Shown in pieces: positions 17,162-25,730 of a stretch of DNA of 64,000 bases. The DNA lies in the NCBI GenBank assembly GCA_024401695.1, contig JAKSKN010000003.1, positions 62,001 to 126,000 on the forward strand. The letters run 5' to 3'. Under the pieces are notes generated by a model that was not told the origin of the DNA, did no database searches, and was given only the letters and a program-made list of their open reading frames with translations. Source of the stretch: Bacteroidales bacterium (GTDB lineage: Bacteria; Bacteroidota; Bacteroidia; Bacteroidales; UBA932). The position numbers and the translations under genes were made by a program. How positions within the stretch are numbered: the stretch's first letter is position 1; the number at the start of each line of letters is the position of its first letter.

Positions 17162-18184
17162 TCAAAATAAAGTATCACTCTTTTCTTCTCTCAAATCTGT
17201 CAAACCAAGGTGTTTATAGGATAACTCAGTCGCCATCCTTCCTCTTTGGGTCCTTACTATGAAACCTTCCTTTATAAGGAATGGTTCATATACTTCTTCA
17301 AATGTTCCCTGATCCTCACCTATTGCTGTGGCTATCGTATTTGCTCCGACAGGCCCTCCCTTGAAGGTATTTATAATAGTACTCAAAATCTTATTGTCTA
17401 TCGAATCAAGGCCTCTCGTATCTATCTTTAATTTATCAAGCGCATATCTGGCTATCTGAAGATCTATATGTCCATCTCCCATAACCTGGGCAAAATCACG
17501 GACCCTCTTCAACAGCGCATTGGCTATTCGTGGTGTTCCTCTGCTTCGAAGGGCAATCTCCTTTGCCGCTTCATCTTCTATCTCTATCTTGAGTATACCT
17601 GAACTCCTCTTTACTATATTGATAAGGTCCTTGGCATCATAATATTCCAATCCGCAATTGATATTGAATCTCTCCCGTAAAGGGGCGGTAAGAAGTCCTG
17701 CTCTGGTTGTTGCACCAATGAGCGTGAAGGGATTGAGAGAAATCCTTACTGATCTTGCTCCTGGTCCCTTGTCAATCATAATATCAATTACATAATCCTC
17801 CATCGCTGAATACAGATATTCCTCAACTTCTGGAGAAAGTCTGTGAATTTCATCAATGAAAAGGATATCTCCGGTTTCAAGTGAAGTAAGAAGACCTGCC
17901 AGGTCACCGGGTCTGTCAAGGACAGGTCCTGAAGTAATCTTCATATTCACACCCATCTCATTTGCTATGATATGGGCCAGAGTGGTCTTTCCTAATCCTG
18001 GAGGGCCATGGAACAACGTATGGTCCAGAGCTTCTCCTCTCATCTTCGCGGCTTGGATGTAAACTCTCAGATTGGATACAATTTCACGTTGTCCTGTGAA
18101 ATCTTCCAGTTCCTGAGGCCGGATTATTCCTTCCAAATCCTTATCTTTGCCTTCGTTTGTATTATGAGGATCAAAATCTGGCAT
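17162..18184 (-). CDS. ruvB: Holliday junction branch migration helicase RuvB
   Basis: 340-residue AAA+ hexameric motor that, with RuvA, moves Holliday junctions. Walker A GPPGLGKT (60-67), Walker B ILFIDEIH (about 107-114), sensor GATTRAGLLTAPLRERF, and the C-terminal winged helix ending RTQRGRMATELSYKHLGL. It is first in the ruvB-frdA-frdB direction and diverges from mfd across a 259-bp AT-rich gap. Codon use is visibly more AT-rich than in frdA. No frdC-like gene lies between it and frdA. Confidence 0.96.
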   Translation of the reverse strand: MPDFDPHNTNEGKDKDLEGIIRPQELEDFTGQREIVSNLRVYIQAAKMRGEALDHTLFHGPPGLGKTTLAHIIANEMGVNMKITSGPVLDRPGDLAGLLTSLETGDILFIDEIHRLSPEVEEYLYSAMEDYVIDIMIDKGPGARSVRISLNPFTLIGATTRAGLLTAPLRERFNINCGLEYYDAKDLINIVKRSSGILKIEIEDEAAKEIALRSRGTPRIANALLKRVRDFAQVMGDGHIDLQIARYALDKLKIDTRGLDSIDNKILSTIINTFKGGPVGANTIATAIGEDQGTFEEVYEPFLIKEGFIVRTQRGRMATELSYKHLGLTDLREEKSDTLF

Positions 18185-18443
18185 AATGGCAGAAATCCAA
18201 TTAGGAATACAAATATAACTCTTTTATTTGTAAAAATTGATGTTTGTTATTAGGCTGTTGAAAAGTTGATAACCTAAAAAACTTACTGATTATAAATTTA
18301 TTAAGGGAGTATATATTTGTTGAAAACATTGTTGATTCATTATGTTTTTATTTGTTGATAACTCCTACTGTCAGATTATTAACAAAAATATATACTGATA
18401 TTAACAGTATTGTCAACAGTTTTTCAACATATTTTAAGAGCAG
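18185..18443. other. Candidate replication origin: AT-rich gap with DnaA-box-like cluster
   Basis: A 259-bp divergent gap, strongly A/T-rich. It contains exact TTWTCAACA 9-mers (or the complement) at 18256-18264, 18318-18326, 18353-18361, 18421-18429 and 18445-18453 (the last overlaps the mfd ATG). One-mismatch versions lie at 18264-18272 and 18410-18418. TTATCAACA is one base from the canonical DnaA box TTATCCACA. Two parS sites lie 16 kb away. Origin function is inference: dnaA is not in the window and the box variant is not proven for this species. Confidence 0.55.
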
Positions 18444-21400
18444 ATGTTGATAAGTACTAATTCTTGTGAGTCTGTTCGCAGCAGAATTCTTTCAGATAAA
18501 AAAGTTTTCTGCCGCGGATTATTTCTTTCTGCCCGCTGGTTTGTTTTCAGCCAGATTGCTGAATCCGGTTATCATCTTGTCATCCTTCCTAATCAAGAAG
18601 CAGCTGAATATTGTTGTTCAGATCTTTATGCTCTGATAGAAGGAGATAATGTCTATTATCTTCCCACTTCAGGAAAGAGCGTTGAAAGGAGTAATTATAA
18701 GTCAACTCTGGGAGTACAGAGGACTGCTGCAATCAACAAGCTGATTGAGAATTCAGGAAAGTTTACCGTTGTAGTAACATATCCGGATGCGCTTGAAGAA
18801 TCAATTCCCACAGTCAGACAAATAAAGGATTCTTTATTCAAGATAAAAGTCGGAGATGAAGTTTCCCACGAAAAAATAATAAAAAATCTATCTTCCCTGG
18901 GTTTTGAAAAAGTGGATTTTGTATCATCTCCGGGACAATATGCAATCAGAGGCTCAATAGTTGATATATTTTCATTTTCTTTCAATTTTCCATATAGAAT
19001 TTCCTTTTGGGGAAATGAAGTGGAAAGTATTCACGTATTTGACAGCAACACCCAGCTGTCAAAGAATGAAGAAAAAGAAATAAATATCATTTCAAATATA
19101 TCTTCATCTGATTCCGAAGAAGGCAAAATAATTTCCATTCTGCCGAAAAACACGACGATATGGCTGGATTCATCGGATATGTACAGGCAGAAGGAATTCT
19201 TTTTTGAATTGGCCGGATATAATCAGATTTATTTTGACACCCCTCTTTCTGAAGATTCTTCAAGGAGTGTAGTCTTCAATATATCTCCTCAACCTGTTTT
19301 CAATAAGAATTTCGAACTTCTGACTGAAGACATTCGGAATAAGCTCGAAAATGGATATAAAGTGTACATATATGGAGAGAAGGAATCCCAGCTGGACAGG
19401 TTGAAATCCATATTATATCAAAATGGGGGACTTATTCCTGAATTTGTAAAGGGAAAGAATATCCATAGCGGCTTCATTGATTCGGAAAATAAGATTTGCT
19501 GTTATTCGGATCACGAAATATTCGACAGGTTCCACAGGGTAAGCCTTAGAAGAACGGTAGAAAAGAGTGAGCAGCTTACCATCAACGACCTGAATGCATT
19601 CAATATTGGAGACTATGTAGTCCATATCGATCACGGAATAGGTATCTTCGGCGGCCTTGTAAGGATCAAGGATGACAAGGGTGTGATGCGTGAAATGGTC
19701 GAAATACAGTATAAGGATGGTGGTACATTATATTTTTCCGTCCATTCCTTGAATAAGATTTCCCGTTTCAGGTCAAAAGATGGCGAACCTCCGAAAATCA
19801 GCAAGCTTGGATCCAAGTCCTGGACCGTGCTTAAGGCGAGTGCAAAGTCCAGGGTAAAGGATATTGCAAAGGATCTGATCCAGCTTTATGCAAAGAGAAG
19901 AGTATCCAGAGGATTTGCATATTCTCCTGATTCCTGCCTCCAGGAAGAACTTGAATCGTCATTCATGTATGAAGACACTCCTGATCAGGAATCAGCAACA
20001 ATAGCTGTAAAGAGGGATATGGAGGATACCTGTCCGATGGACAGGCTCATCTGTGGTGACGTTGGTTTCGGAAAGACGGAAATTGCAGTAAGGGCGGCGT
20101 TCAAGGCGGTATACGACAACAAGCAGGTGGCCGTGCTGGTTCCAACTACAATTCTGGCTCTCCAGCATTTCAATACCTTCAAGGAGCGTCTCAAGAACTT
20201 TCCCTGCAATATAGAGTTTGTAAGCCGGCTCCGCACCGCAAAGGAAATATCTGACATTCAGGAACGCCTGAAACACGGAAATATCGACATTCTGATAGGG
20301 ACACACAAGATTCTGGGTTCAACATTCAATTTCAAGGATCTCGGTCTTCTGATAATAGATGAAGAACAGAAATTCGGAGTGTCCGCCAAAGAAAAGCTTC
20401 GTGAACTCAAGGCGTCGGTCGATACCCTGACCCTGACAGCCACCCCTATTCCAAGAACTCTCCAGTTCTCTCTTCTCGGTGCCCGCGACCTCAGCATAAT
20501 CAATACCCCTCCGCCGAATAGAATTCCTGTTCAGACAGAAATAATTCTATTTGACCAGAAGGAGATCAAGAGCATCATCGACTATGAATTGAACCGTGGA
20601 GGTCAGGTTTTCTTCCTTCATAACAAGGTTGAGGAACTTTCTGCCATTGAAGAGATTCTGCACAGGCTTGTCCCGGATATGCGCATCTGTGTGGCTCACG
20701 GACAAATGGAATCAAAGGAACTTGAAAACAAGATACTTGATTTCATGCGCGGCGATTATGACCTGATGCTCTGTACCACCATTATAGAAAATGGTCTGGA
20801 TATTCCGAATGCGAACACTATCATAATCAATCAGGCCCAGAACTTCGGCCTGAGCGACCTTCATCAGCTCAGGGGGCGTGTAGGTCGTTCCAACAAGAAA
20901 GCATTCTGTTATCTCATAGTACCTCCGCTGGTCAGCGTAACCGATGATGCACGCAGGCGATTGAAGGCAATAGAGGAATTTTCTGACCTTGGCAGCGGAT
21001 TCAATATCGCTATGCAGGATCTTGACATTCGCGGCGCGGGCAACCTTCTTGGAGCAGAACAGAGCGGTTTCATAATGAATATGGGCTATGAAACATATCA
21101 GAAGATTCTTGCTGAAGCAATGGAAGAGTTGGGAATGGAAACAGGCATTGTCACCAAAAACAACATCAGCAATTCTTTTGTCTGCGACTGCAGGATAGAA
21201 ATTGACGAACCGGCCCAGATACCGGATGATTATATTGACATTCCTACTGAAAAGATCAGGATATACCGTCAGCTTGATGCGATGGAATCGGAAAAAGCCA
21301 TAGACAGGCTGGCATCGGAGATAAAGGACCGTTTTGGAGAATTCCCTGACGAGGTCACCAATCTTTTCGATGTCGTGAAGCTCAGAAATGTCGGTTCTTC

Positions 21401-21629
21401 ACTCGGTTTTGAAAAGATCATAGAGAAAAACGGAATATTGATCGCCTTTTTCATCTCGAATCCATTATCTCCATATTTCAAGTCCAAGACGTTTGAAAAA
21501 GTATTGGAGGCCATAGGAAGGAACGACCGGATATTCAATCTGAAACAGGTTGACACCAAACTGAAAATAGTGGTGAGAAATGTCAATTCGCTTAAAGATG
21601 CATTATTAGTTTTCAATAAGTTGCAATAA
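18444..21629 (+). CDS. mfd: Transcription-repair coupling factor Mfd
   Basis: 1061-residue DNA translocase that removes RNA polymerase stalled at lesions and recruits UvrA. The N-terminal UvrB-like domains (1 to about 340) are followed by the RNAP-interaction domain (IGDYVVHIDHGIGIFGGLV, from about 387), the helicase core with Walker A CGDVGFGKTE (about 537), IIDEEQKFG (about 634), TATPIPRTLQFS and QLRGRVGRS, then the TRCF C-terminal domain. The ATG overlaps one of the TGTTGATAA boxes. The first third is much more AT-rich than the rest. The stop is 30 bp before coaX. Confidence 0.96.
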   Translation: MLISTNSCESVRSRILSDKKVFCRGLFLSARWFVFSQIAESGYHLVILPNQEAAEYCCSDLYALIEGDNVYYLPTSGKSVERSNYKSTLGVQRTAAINKLIENSGKFTVVVTYPDALEESIPTVRQIKDSLFKIKVGDEVSHEKIIKNLSSLGFEKVDFVSSPGQYAIRGSIVDIFSFSFNFPYRISFWGNEVESIHVFDSNTQLSKNEEKEINIISNISSSDSEEGKIISILPKNTTIWLDSSDMYRQKEFFFELAGYNQIYFDTPLSEDSSRSVVFNISPQPVFNKNFELLTEDIRNKLENGYKVYIYGEKESQLDRLKSILYQNGGLIPEFVKGKNIHSGFIDSENKICCYSDHEIFDRFHRVSLRRTVEKSEQLTINDLNAFNIGDYVVHIDHGIGIFGGLVRIKDDKGVMREMVEIQYKDGGTLYFSVHSLNKISRFRSKDGEPPKISKLGSKSWTVLKASAKSRVKDIAKDLIQLYAKRRVSRGFAYSPDSCLQEELESSFMYEDTPDQESATIAVKRDMEDTCPMDRLICGDVGFGKTEIAVRAAFKAVYDNKQVAVLVPTTILALQHFNTFKERLKNFPCNIEFVSRLRTAKEISDIQERLKHGNIDILIGTHKILGSTFNFKDLGLLIIDEEQKFGVSAKEKLRELKASVDTLTLTATPIPRTLQFSLLGARDLSIINTPPPNRIPVQTEIILFDQKEIKSIIDYELNRGGQVFFLHNKVEELSAIEEILHRLVPDMRICVAHGQMESKELENKILDFMRGDYDLMLCTTIIENGLDIPNANTIIINQAQNFGLSDLHQLRGRVGRSNKKAFCYLIVPPLVSVTDDARRRLKAIEEFSDLGSGFNIAMQDLDIRGAGNLLGAEQSGFIMNMGYETYQKILAEAMEELGMETGIVTKNNISNSFVCDCRIEIDEPAQIPDDYIDIPTEKIRIYRQLDAMESEKAIDRLASEIKDRFGEFPDEVTNLFDVVKLRNVGSSLGFEKIIEKNGILIAFFISNPLSPYFKSKTFEKVLEAIGRNDRIFNLKQVDTKLKIVVRNVNSLKDALLVFNKLQ

Positions 21630-21634
21630 TTTCC

Positions 21635-21642
21635 TACCTTTG
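21635..21642 (+). promoter_or_regulatory. -7 promoter element of coaX
   Basis: TACCTTTG, an exact TAnnTTTG match, 17 nt before the coaX ATG. It drives the coaX-to-ppiD block. Confidence 0.65.
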
Positions 21643-21659
21643 TAGTCTTCATTCTGCAT

Positions 21660-22388
21660 ATGGCAAATTTACTTGTAGAACTTGGAAATACAGCATTGAA
21701 GGCGGCGTGGTCTGAAGGAGTCACGTTGGGAAAAACATTCCGTTATCAAGGCGAGAAGGTTATGGACTATCTGCTTTCCCTGCTTGAGAAAGAGAAGCCT
21801 GGAGTCCTCACCGTAGCTACGGTATACCATATGTCTTCCAAGGATGAAGAGATTCTGAGAAAAGAGTGCGGTCATCTTATCATCCTCGATAAGAATCACA
21901 CGGACACGCTTCTCCGTTATAATCTGCCGGAATACTTGTCATACGACCGTGCTGCATCCCTTATTGCCGCGGGGTTCCTCTTCAAGGATAAGCCGTGCTC
22001 GGTATTCGATTTCGGGGCAACGCTGACGATTGATTTTCTTGGAACTGACGGACGCTATCTCGGGGGTAACGTATCGCTTGGCTGCCGCACGAGATTCAAT
22101 GCGCTTAACCGTTATTCCAAGTCTCTTCCTCTGCTTGATACTCCGGAAAATGTACTCCCGGAAGGAAACTCGGTAGAGTCATCGGTGGAGTCAGGAGTTA
22201 TTTCAGGCATAATCTTTGAAATTGAAGGATATATTGAGAGAAAACCGCAAAATATAGTCGTATTCACCGGAGGTGATGCAATTTATTTTGCGAAAAAAAT
22301 GAAAAACTCCATCTTTGTAGTTTGCAACCTCGTCTTAATCGGGTTGGCTATTATAACTGACGATTATGTCAAGAAGAATCTTAAATAA
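21660..22388 (+). CDS. coaX: Type III pantothenate kinase, diverged motifs
   Basis: First step of CoA synthesis: ATP-dependent phosphorylation of pantothenate. 242 residues, the normal size. The ASKHA-fold landmarks are recognisable but altered: the phosphate loop reads VELGNTALK (family DxGNT), the substrate site YDRAA (usually GxDRxAA), the adenosine loop DFGATLTID (usually DxGTAxTxD), and GGNVSLG (usually GGxIxPG). The gene order coaX - beta-barrel - TPR - lptC-like - ppi matches that seen in other Bacteroidales and supports identity. Activity may be reduced or divergent. The 3' end overlaps the next gene by 23 bp. Confidence 0.8.
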   Translation: MANLLVELGNTALKAAWSEGVTLGKTFRYQGEKVMDYLLSLLEKEKPGVLTVATVYHMSSKDEEILRKECGHLIILDKNHTDTLLRYNLPEYLSYDRAASLIAAGFLFKDKPCSVFDFGATLTIDFLGTDGRYLGGNVSLGCRTRFNALNRYSKSLPLLDTPENVLPEGNSVESSVESGVISGIIFEIEGYIERKPQNIVVFTGGDAIYFAKKMKNSIFVVCNLVLIGLAIITDDYVKKNLK

Positions 22389-23703
22389 GATTTTACTGGC
22401 AGCGGCCGTACTGCTTTGCGTTTCCATATCTTCAGGGGCGCAGGGGGCATATGGCAGCTTCACTCCATATTCCGTTTTCGGCTTCGGTGATCTTGTGACT
22501 CCGGGAACAGCTTTCAACAAGAGCATGGGCGGCGTCGGTATCGCCACCCGCAATCACAGACACATCAATATCATCAATCCGGCTGCGGTTTCCGCCCGTG
22601 ACACACTTGCTTTCATGGCGGATTTCGGCCTGTTCTCCGACAATAAGCTTTTCCGTCAGGGAGACATCCGTTCTGCAAGCAATACCTTCTGTATCAATAA
22701 CCTTGTAATGTCATTTCCGATATACAAATCTTCTGCGATGATGGTTGGTGTCGCTCCGGTCAGCGGGATGGGATACAAGTACATCTCTTATCTCAAGGAT
22801 CCGAAGATCATAGCCGATGCGGGAGATGTGTACCACAGCACCACCGGCAACGGTGCTATCTACGAAGCCTTTGCGGCTGCCAGCGTCACATTCTGGAAGA
22901 GACTTTCAGTCGGTGCCCAGCTTAATTTTGACTTCGGTGCATTTAATAGGGAAAGCCAGCAGACATTCTCAAAGACAGACTACAGTGGAATCTATATCGG
23001 CAATACCGCCCAGCTGACCTGCTTCTCCGGAAAATTCGGACTTCAGTACGAGCAGCCTCTTGGGAACAAGTCGAAAATCATAGTCGGCGCCACATACCGG
23101 ACTTCCGGCAACTATAAGGGTTATCTCGAAAGCATCGAACTGTCATCGAGCACCATCGCGACCGACACCCTGTCCTACAAGGTTGATACTCTTGCGCATA
23201 CTCCAGGAAGGCTCAGATCCGTTCCTGAATTAGGCTTTGGCGTTGCCTTCACGATGGGTGACAATTTCGCCGCAGAGTTCAACTACACCCGTGCCGACTG
23301 GAGAGAATCCGGGATCGACGACATTCCTGGTTTCACTACCAACAAGGAGACGACTGCAACGTCTTCCGTCTTCAGAACATCTATTTCACAGAGTTTCAGA
23401 CTTGGCGTGGAATGGACTCCGAACAGAAACGATATCAGGTACTATATGAAAAACGTATCCTATCGTGCAGGTTTGTATTACAAGACCGATTACTACACCG
23501 TTGACAACCACAACATATATGCAATGGGCATCACGCTCGGCGCAACGTTCCCGATTTATCAGTGGTACAACGGGCTTACGGTAGGTTTTGAACTTGGTCA
23601 GAGGGGTTCGGTGCAGAACAACCTCGTGCGTGAAAGATATTTCAACATTTCAGTGTCGTTCAACATACACGACATCTGGTTCAGGAAATACTATTACGAT
23701 TAA
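22366..23703 (+). CDS. Putative outer-membrane beta-barrel protein
   Basis: 445 residues with a clear signal peptide (RRILNKILLAAAVLLCVS, cut near SGAQG). The rest alternates in a way typical of an outer-membrane barrel with many aromatic-ended strands (GLYYKTDYYTVDNHNIYAMG) and the terminal strand FNISVSFNIHDIWFRKYYYD. It resembles the FadL/OmpP1-like set by its SVFGFGDL and GVGIATRNH opening, but the assignment is loose. It is translationally coupled to coaX and followed 21 bp later by the TPR gene; the neighbourhood of LptC and PpiD suggests an envelope-assembly role, which is inference. Confidence 0.75.
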   Translation: MSRRILNKILLAAAVLLCVSISSGAQGAYGSFTPYSVFGFGDLVTPGTAFNKSMGGVGIATRNHRHINIINPAAVSARDTLAFMADFGLFSDNKLFRQGDIRSASNTFCINNLVMSFPIYKSSAMMVGVAPVSGMGYKYISYLKDPKIIADAGDVYHSTTGNGAIYEAFAAASVTFWKRLSVGAQLNFDFGAFNRESQQTFSKTDYSGIYIGNTAQLTCFSGKFGLQYEQPLGNKSKIIVGATYRTSGNYKGYLESIELSSSTIATDTLSYKVDTLAHTPGRLRSVPELGFGVAFTMGDNFAAEFNYTRADWRESGIDDIPGFTTNKETTATSSVFRTSISQSFRLGVEWTPNRNDIRYYMKNVSYRAGLYYKTDYYTVDNHNIYAMGITLGATFPIYQWYNGLTVGFELGQRGSVQNNLVRERYFNISVSFNIHDIWFRKYYYD

Positions 23704-23724
23704 ACAAAAACTAACAACATAGAT

Positions 23725-25047
23725 ATGAAAAAGATCACACTAGCAGTTTTCATTTTTGCGTTGTCCTTTACCTGCTTCAATGCAAAGGCCCAGGATGCAC
23801 AGCCGGACAACACCGAGTGCTTCAAGTACATGTCCTATTACCAGGAGTACTACAAACAGAAGAACTATGATGAGGCGATTCCTAGCTGGAGAAAGGCATA
23901 CAGCATCTGCCCTGCAAATGCAAGACAGAACCTCTATATCGAAGGTGCAACCCTCGTGAAGAGGCTTATCAGCAAAAATGCAAAGAACAAGGAGTACAAG
24001 GCAGCCCTCGTGGATACCCTTATGACCCTTTACAAGACCAGAATCGAGAATTATCCTAAGAGCGCCGTCACCGCCTGGAACAATATGGGTCTCGATATGA
24101 ACAACTTCGTAAAGGACAACCCGAATTATCTCTATGAGAACTATGAGAACATCATCTCGGCAACTCAGGCTTCCGTACGTCCTCGTATTCTCCTCTTCGA
24201 CCTTCAGGCCGCAGTAGAGCTTTTCCAGGGCGGAGCCATCCAGACCGAGGAAGTGATCGATGTATATCAGCGTAACAACGATCTTCTCGAGCAGATCCAG
24301 CCTAAGACAGACAAGGATGCCGAGGAAATCGCATCAGTGAAGAACGATATGGGCAGCGTCTTCGCCGCCAGCAAGGTTGCAAGCTGCGAGAACCTCCTCG
24401 AGCTCTATACCCCACGCCTTGCCGCAGATCCTGATAATCTCGCCCTTGCCACGACGATCGCAAAGACCATGACCCTTACTGACGGCTGCACCGACAATGA
24501 CCTTTTCCTCAAGGCGGTCACCGTGATGAACAAGCAGAACCCATCAGCAAGCTCATCATACTACCTTTACAGACTTCATTCTGCACGTGGCAATGTTGAC
24601 GAAGCAATAGATTATTTGCTCGCCACAATCGCAAGCGACGAGACTGACGCCGTCAAGGATGCCGAGTACACCTACGAACTTGCAACATTCTGCTATAAGA
24701 ACAGCCGCAATGCAAAGGCGTTCGAATATGCCAACCAGGCTGCAAGCATGGATGAGAAATTTGCCGGCAAGGCATACTTCCTTATCGGCAACATCTGGGC
24801 CGGCACCCGTTGCGGTGGAGATGAAATCGCAGTCCGTGCACCAATGTGGGTTGCTTGCGACTATATGGCAAAGGCAAAGAATGCAGACCCATCTCTTACC
24901 GACGAGGCTAACAGATACATCGGTCAGTACAGCGCTTACTTCCCGAAAGCTGAGGATGCCTTCATGTATGACATCCAGAACGGCCAGTCCTATACCGTCG
25001 TATGCGGCGGAATGAGGGCTACCACCACCGTTCGTACTTCGAGATAA
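23725..25047 (+). CDS. Secreted TPR-repeat protein
   Basis: 440 residues. Signal peptide MKKITLAVFIFALSFTCF with cleavage after NAKAQ. The mature part is helical, with TPR-like repeats such as YYQEYYKQKNYDEAIPSWRK, LYRLHSARGNVDEAIDYLLA and ATFCYKNSRNAKAFEYANQA. TPR proteins bind other proteins; in the periplasm this one probably works with the barrel protein upstream or the lipoprotein downstream. The gene keeps Bacteroidales-style codon use and is packed in the coaX-ppiD block. The exact role is not known. Confidence 0.78.
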   Translation: MKKITLAVFIFALSFTCFNAKAQDAQPDNTECFKYMSYYQEYYKQKNYDEAIPSWRKAYSICPANARQNLYIEGATLVKRLISKNAKNKEYKAALVDTLMTLYKTRIENYPKSAVTAWNNMGLDMNNFVKDNPNYLYENYENIISATQASVRPRILLFDLQAAVELFQGGAIQTEEVIDVYQRNNDLLEQIQPKTDKDAEEIASVKNDMGSVFAASKVASCENLLELYTPRLAADPDNLALATTIAKTMTLTDGCTDNDLFLKAVTVMNKQNPSASSSYYLYRLHSARGNVDEAIDYLLATIASDETDAVKDAEYTYELATFCYKNSRNAKAFEYANQAASMDEKFAGKAYFLIGNIWAGTRCGGDEIAVRAPMWVACDYMAKAKNADPSLTDEANRYIGQYSAYFPKAEDAFMYDIQNGQSYTVVCGGMRATTTVRTSR

Positions 25048-25050
25048 TTC

Positions 25051-25707
25051 TTGAGAAGAAAGCACAATATCTACGATATGCTGGCAATCACCGCCGTGAT
25101 TGCCAGTTTTGTCGTTTCTTGCAGCGGCCGCATCAGGGAGACCGATGAGTCCCTGGCGAGCAAGCCGCTTCAGCGCGTCATAGATATGTTCACCATTCAG
25201 ACTGACAACGGAAAGGTTGATATGAGAATAGAGGCCAGACTGATGGAACACTATGAAAACGATACGCTGAACACCGACCTGTTTCCGTATGGGATTTCTG
25301 TGTTCTCATATAACGACGAGGGGCTTTTGGAGGCAATAGTACTTGCAGACGAGGCCCGTCACACGACGAAAAAGGACGGTGACAAGAACGAGGTCTGGTC
25401 GGCATACGGCAACGTGGTGATACACAATGTCTTGAAAATGGAGACGATGGAGACCGACACGATATATTGGGATCAGACCAAGGAAGAGATATACACAGAC
25501 TGTTATGTCAAGATGTACTCTCCAGAGGGCTTTATGCAGGGAAATGGTATGAGGACCGATGACCACGCAAGAAATTCTGTTTTGTTCAATCCATACAACG
25601 GATATGCGACAGTGGTCAAGGATTCGACAGCGGTTGTGATTGATTCTGTGAATTTTATTGGTCCTTTTCCCAAAAAAATTACTAAATTCGCAGCCCCTAT
25701 TGAATAA
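25051..25707 (+). CDS. lptC: LptC-like lipoprotein (LPS export, periplasmic)
   Basis: 218 residues. LptC receives LPS from the LptB2FG transporter and passes it to LptA. The TTG at 25051 is taken as start: it gives a basic n-region (RRKHNIYD) before LAITAVIASFVVSC, whereas the ATG at 25078 would leave no positive charge. Lipobox FVVSC. The mature part has the jellyroll-like pattern of LptC (MRIEARLMEHYENDTLNTD, NVVIHNVLKMETMETDTIYW, GFMQGNGMRTDDHARN). In Bacteroidetes LptC is often a lipoprotein. It starts 3 bp after the TPR stop and is followed 23 bp later by ppiD. Confidence 0.82.
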   Translation: MRRKHNIYDMLAITAVIASFVVSCSGRIRETDESLASKPLQRVIDMFTIQTDNGKVDMRIEARLMEHYENDTLNTDLFPYGISVFSYNDEGLLEAIVLADEARHTTKKDGDKNEVWSAYGNVVIHNVLKMETMETDTIYWDQTKEEIYTDCYVKMYSPEGFMQGNGMRTDDHARNSVLFNPYNGYATVVKDSTAVVIDSVNFIGPFPKKITKFAAPIE

Positions 25708-25730
25708 TTAATTAAAAAAATAATACAACA

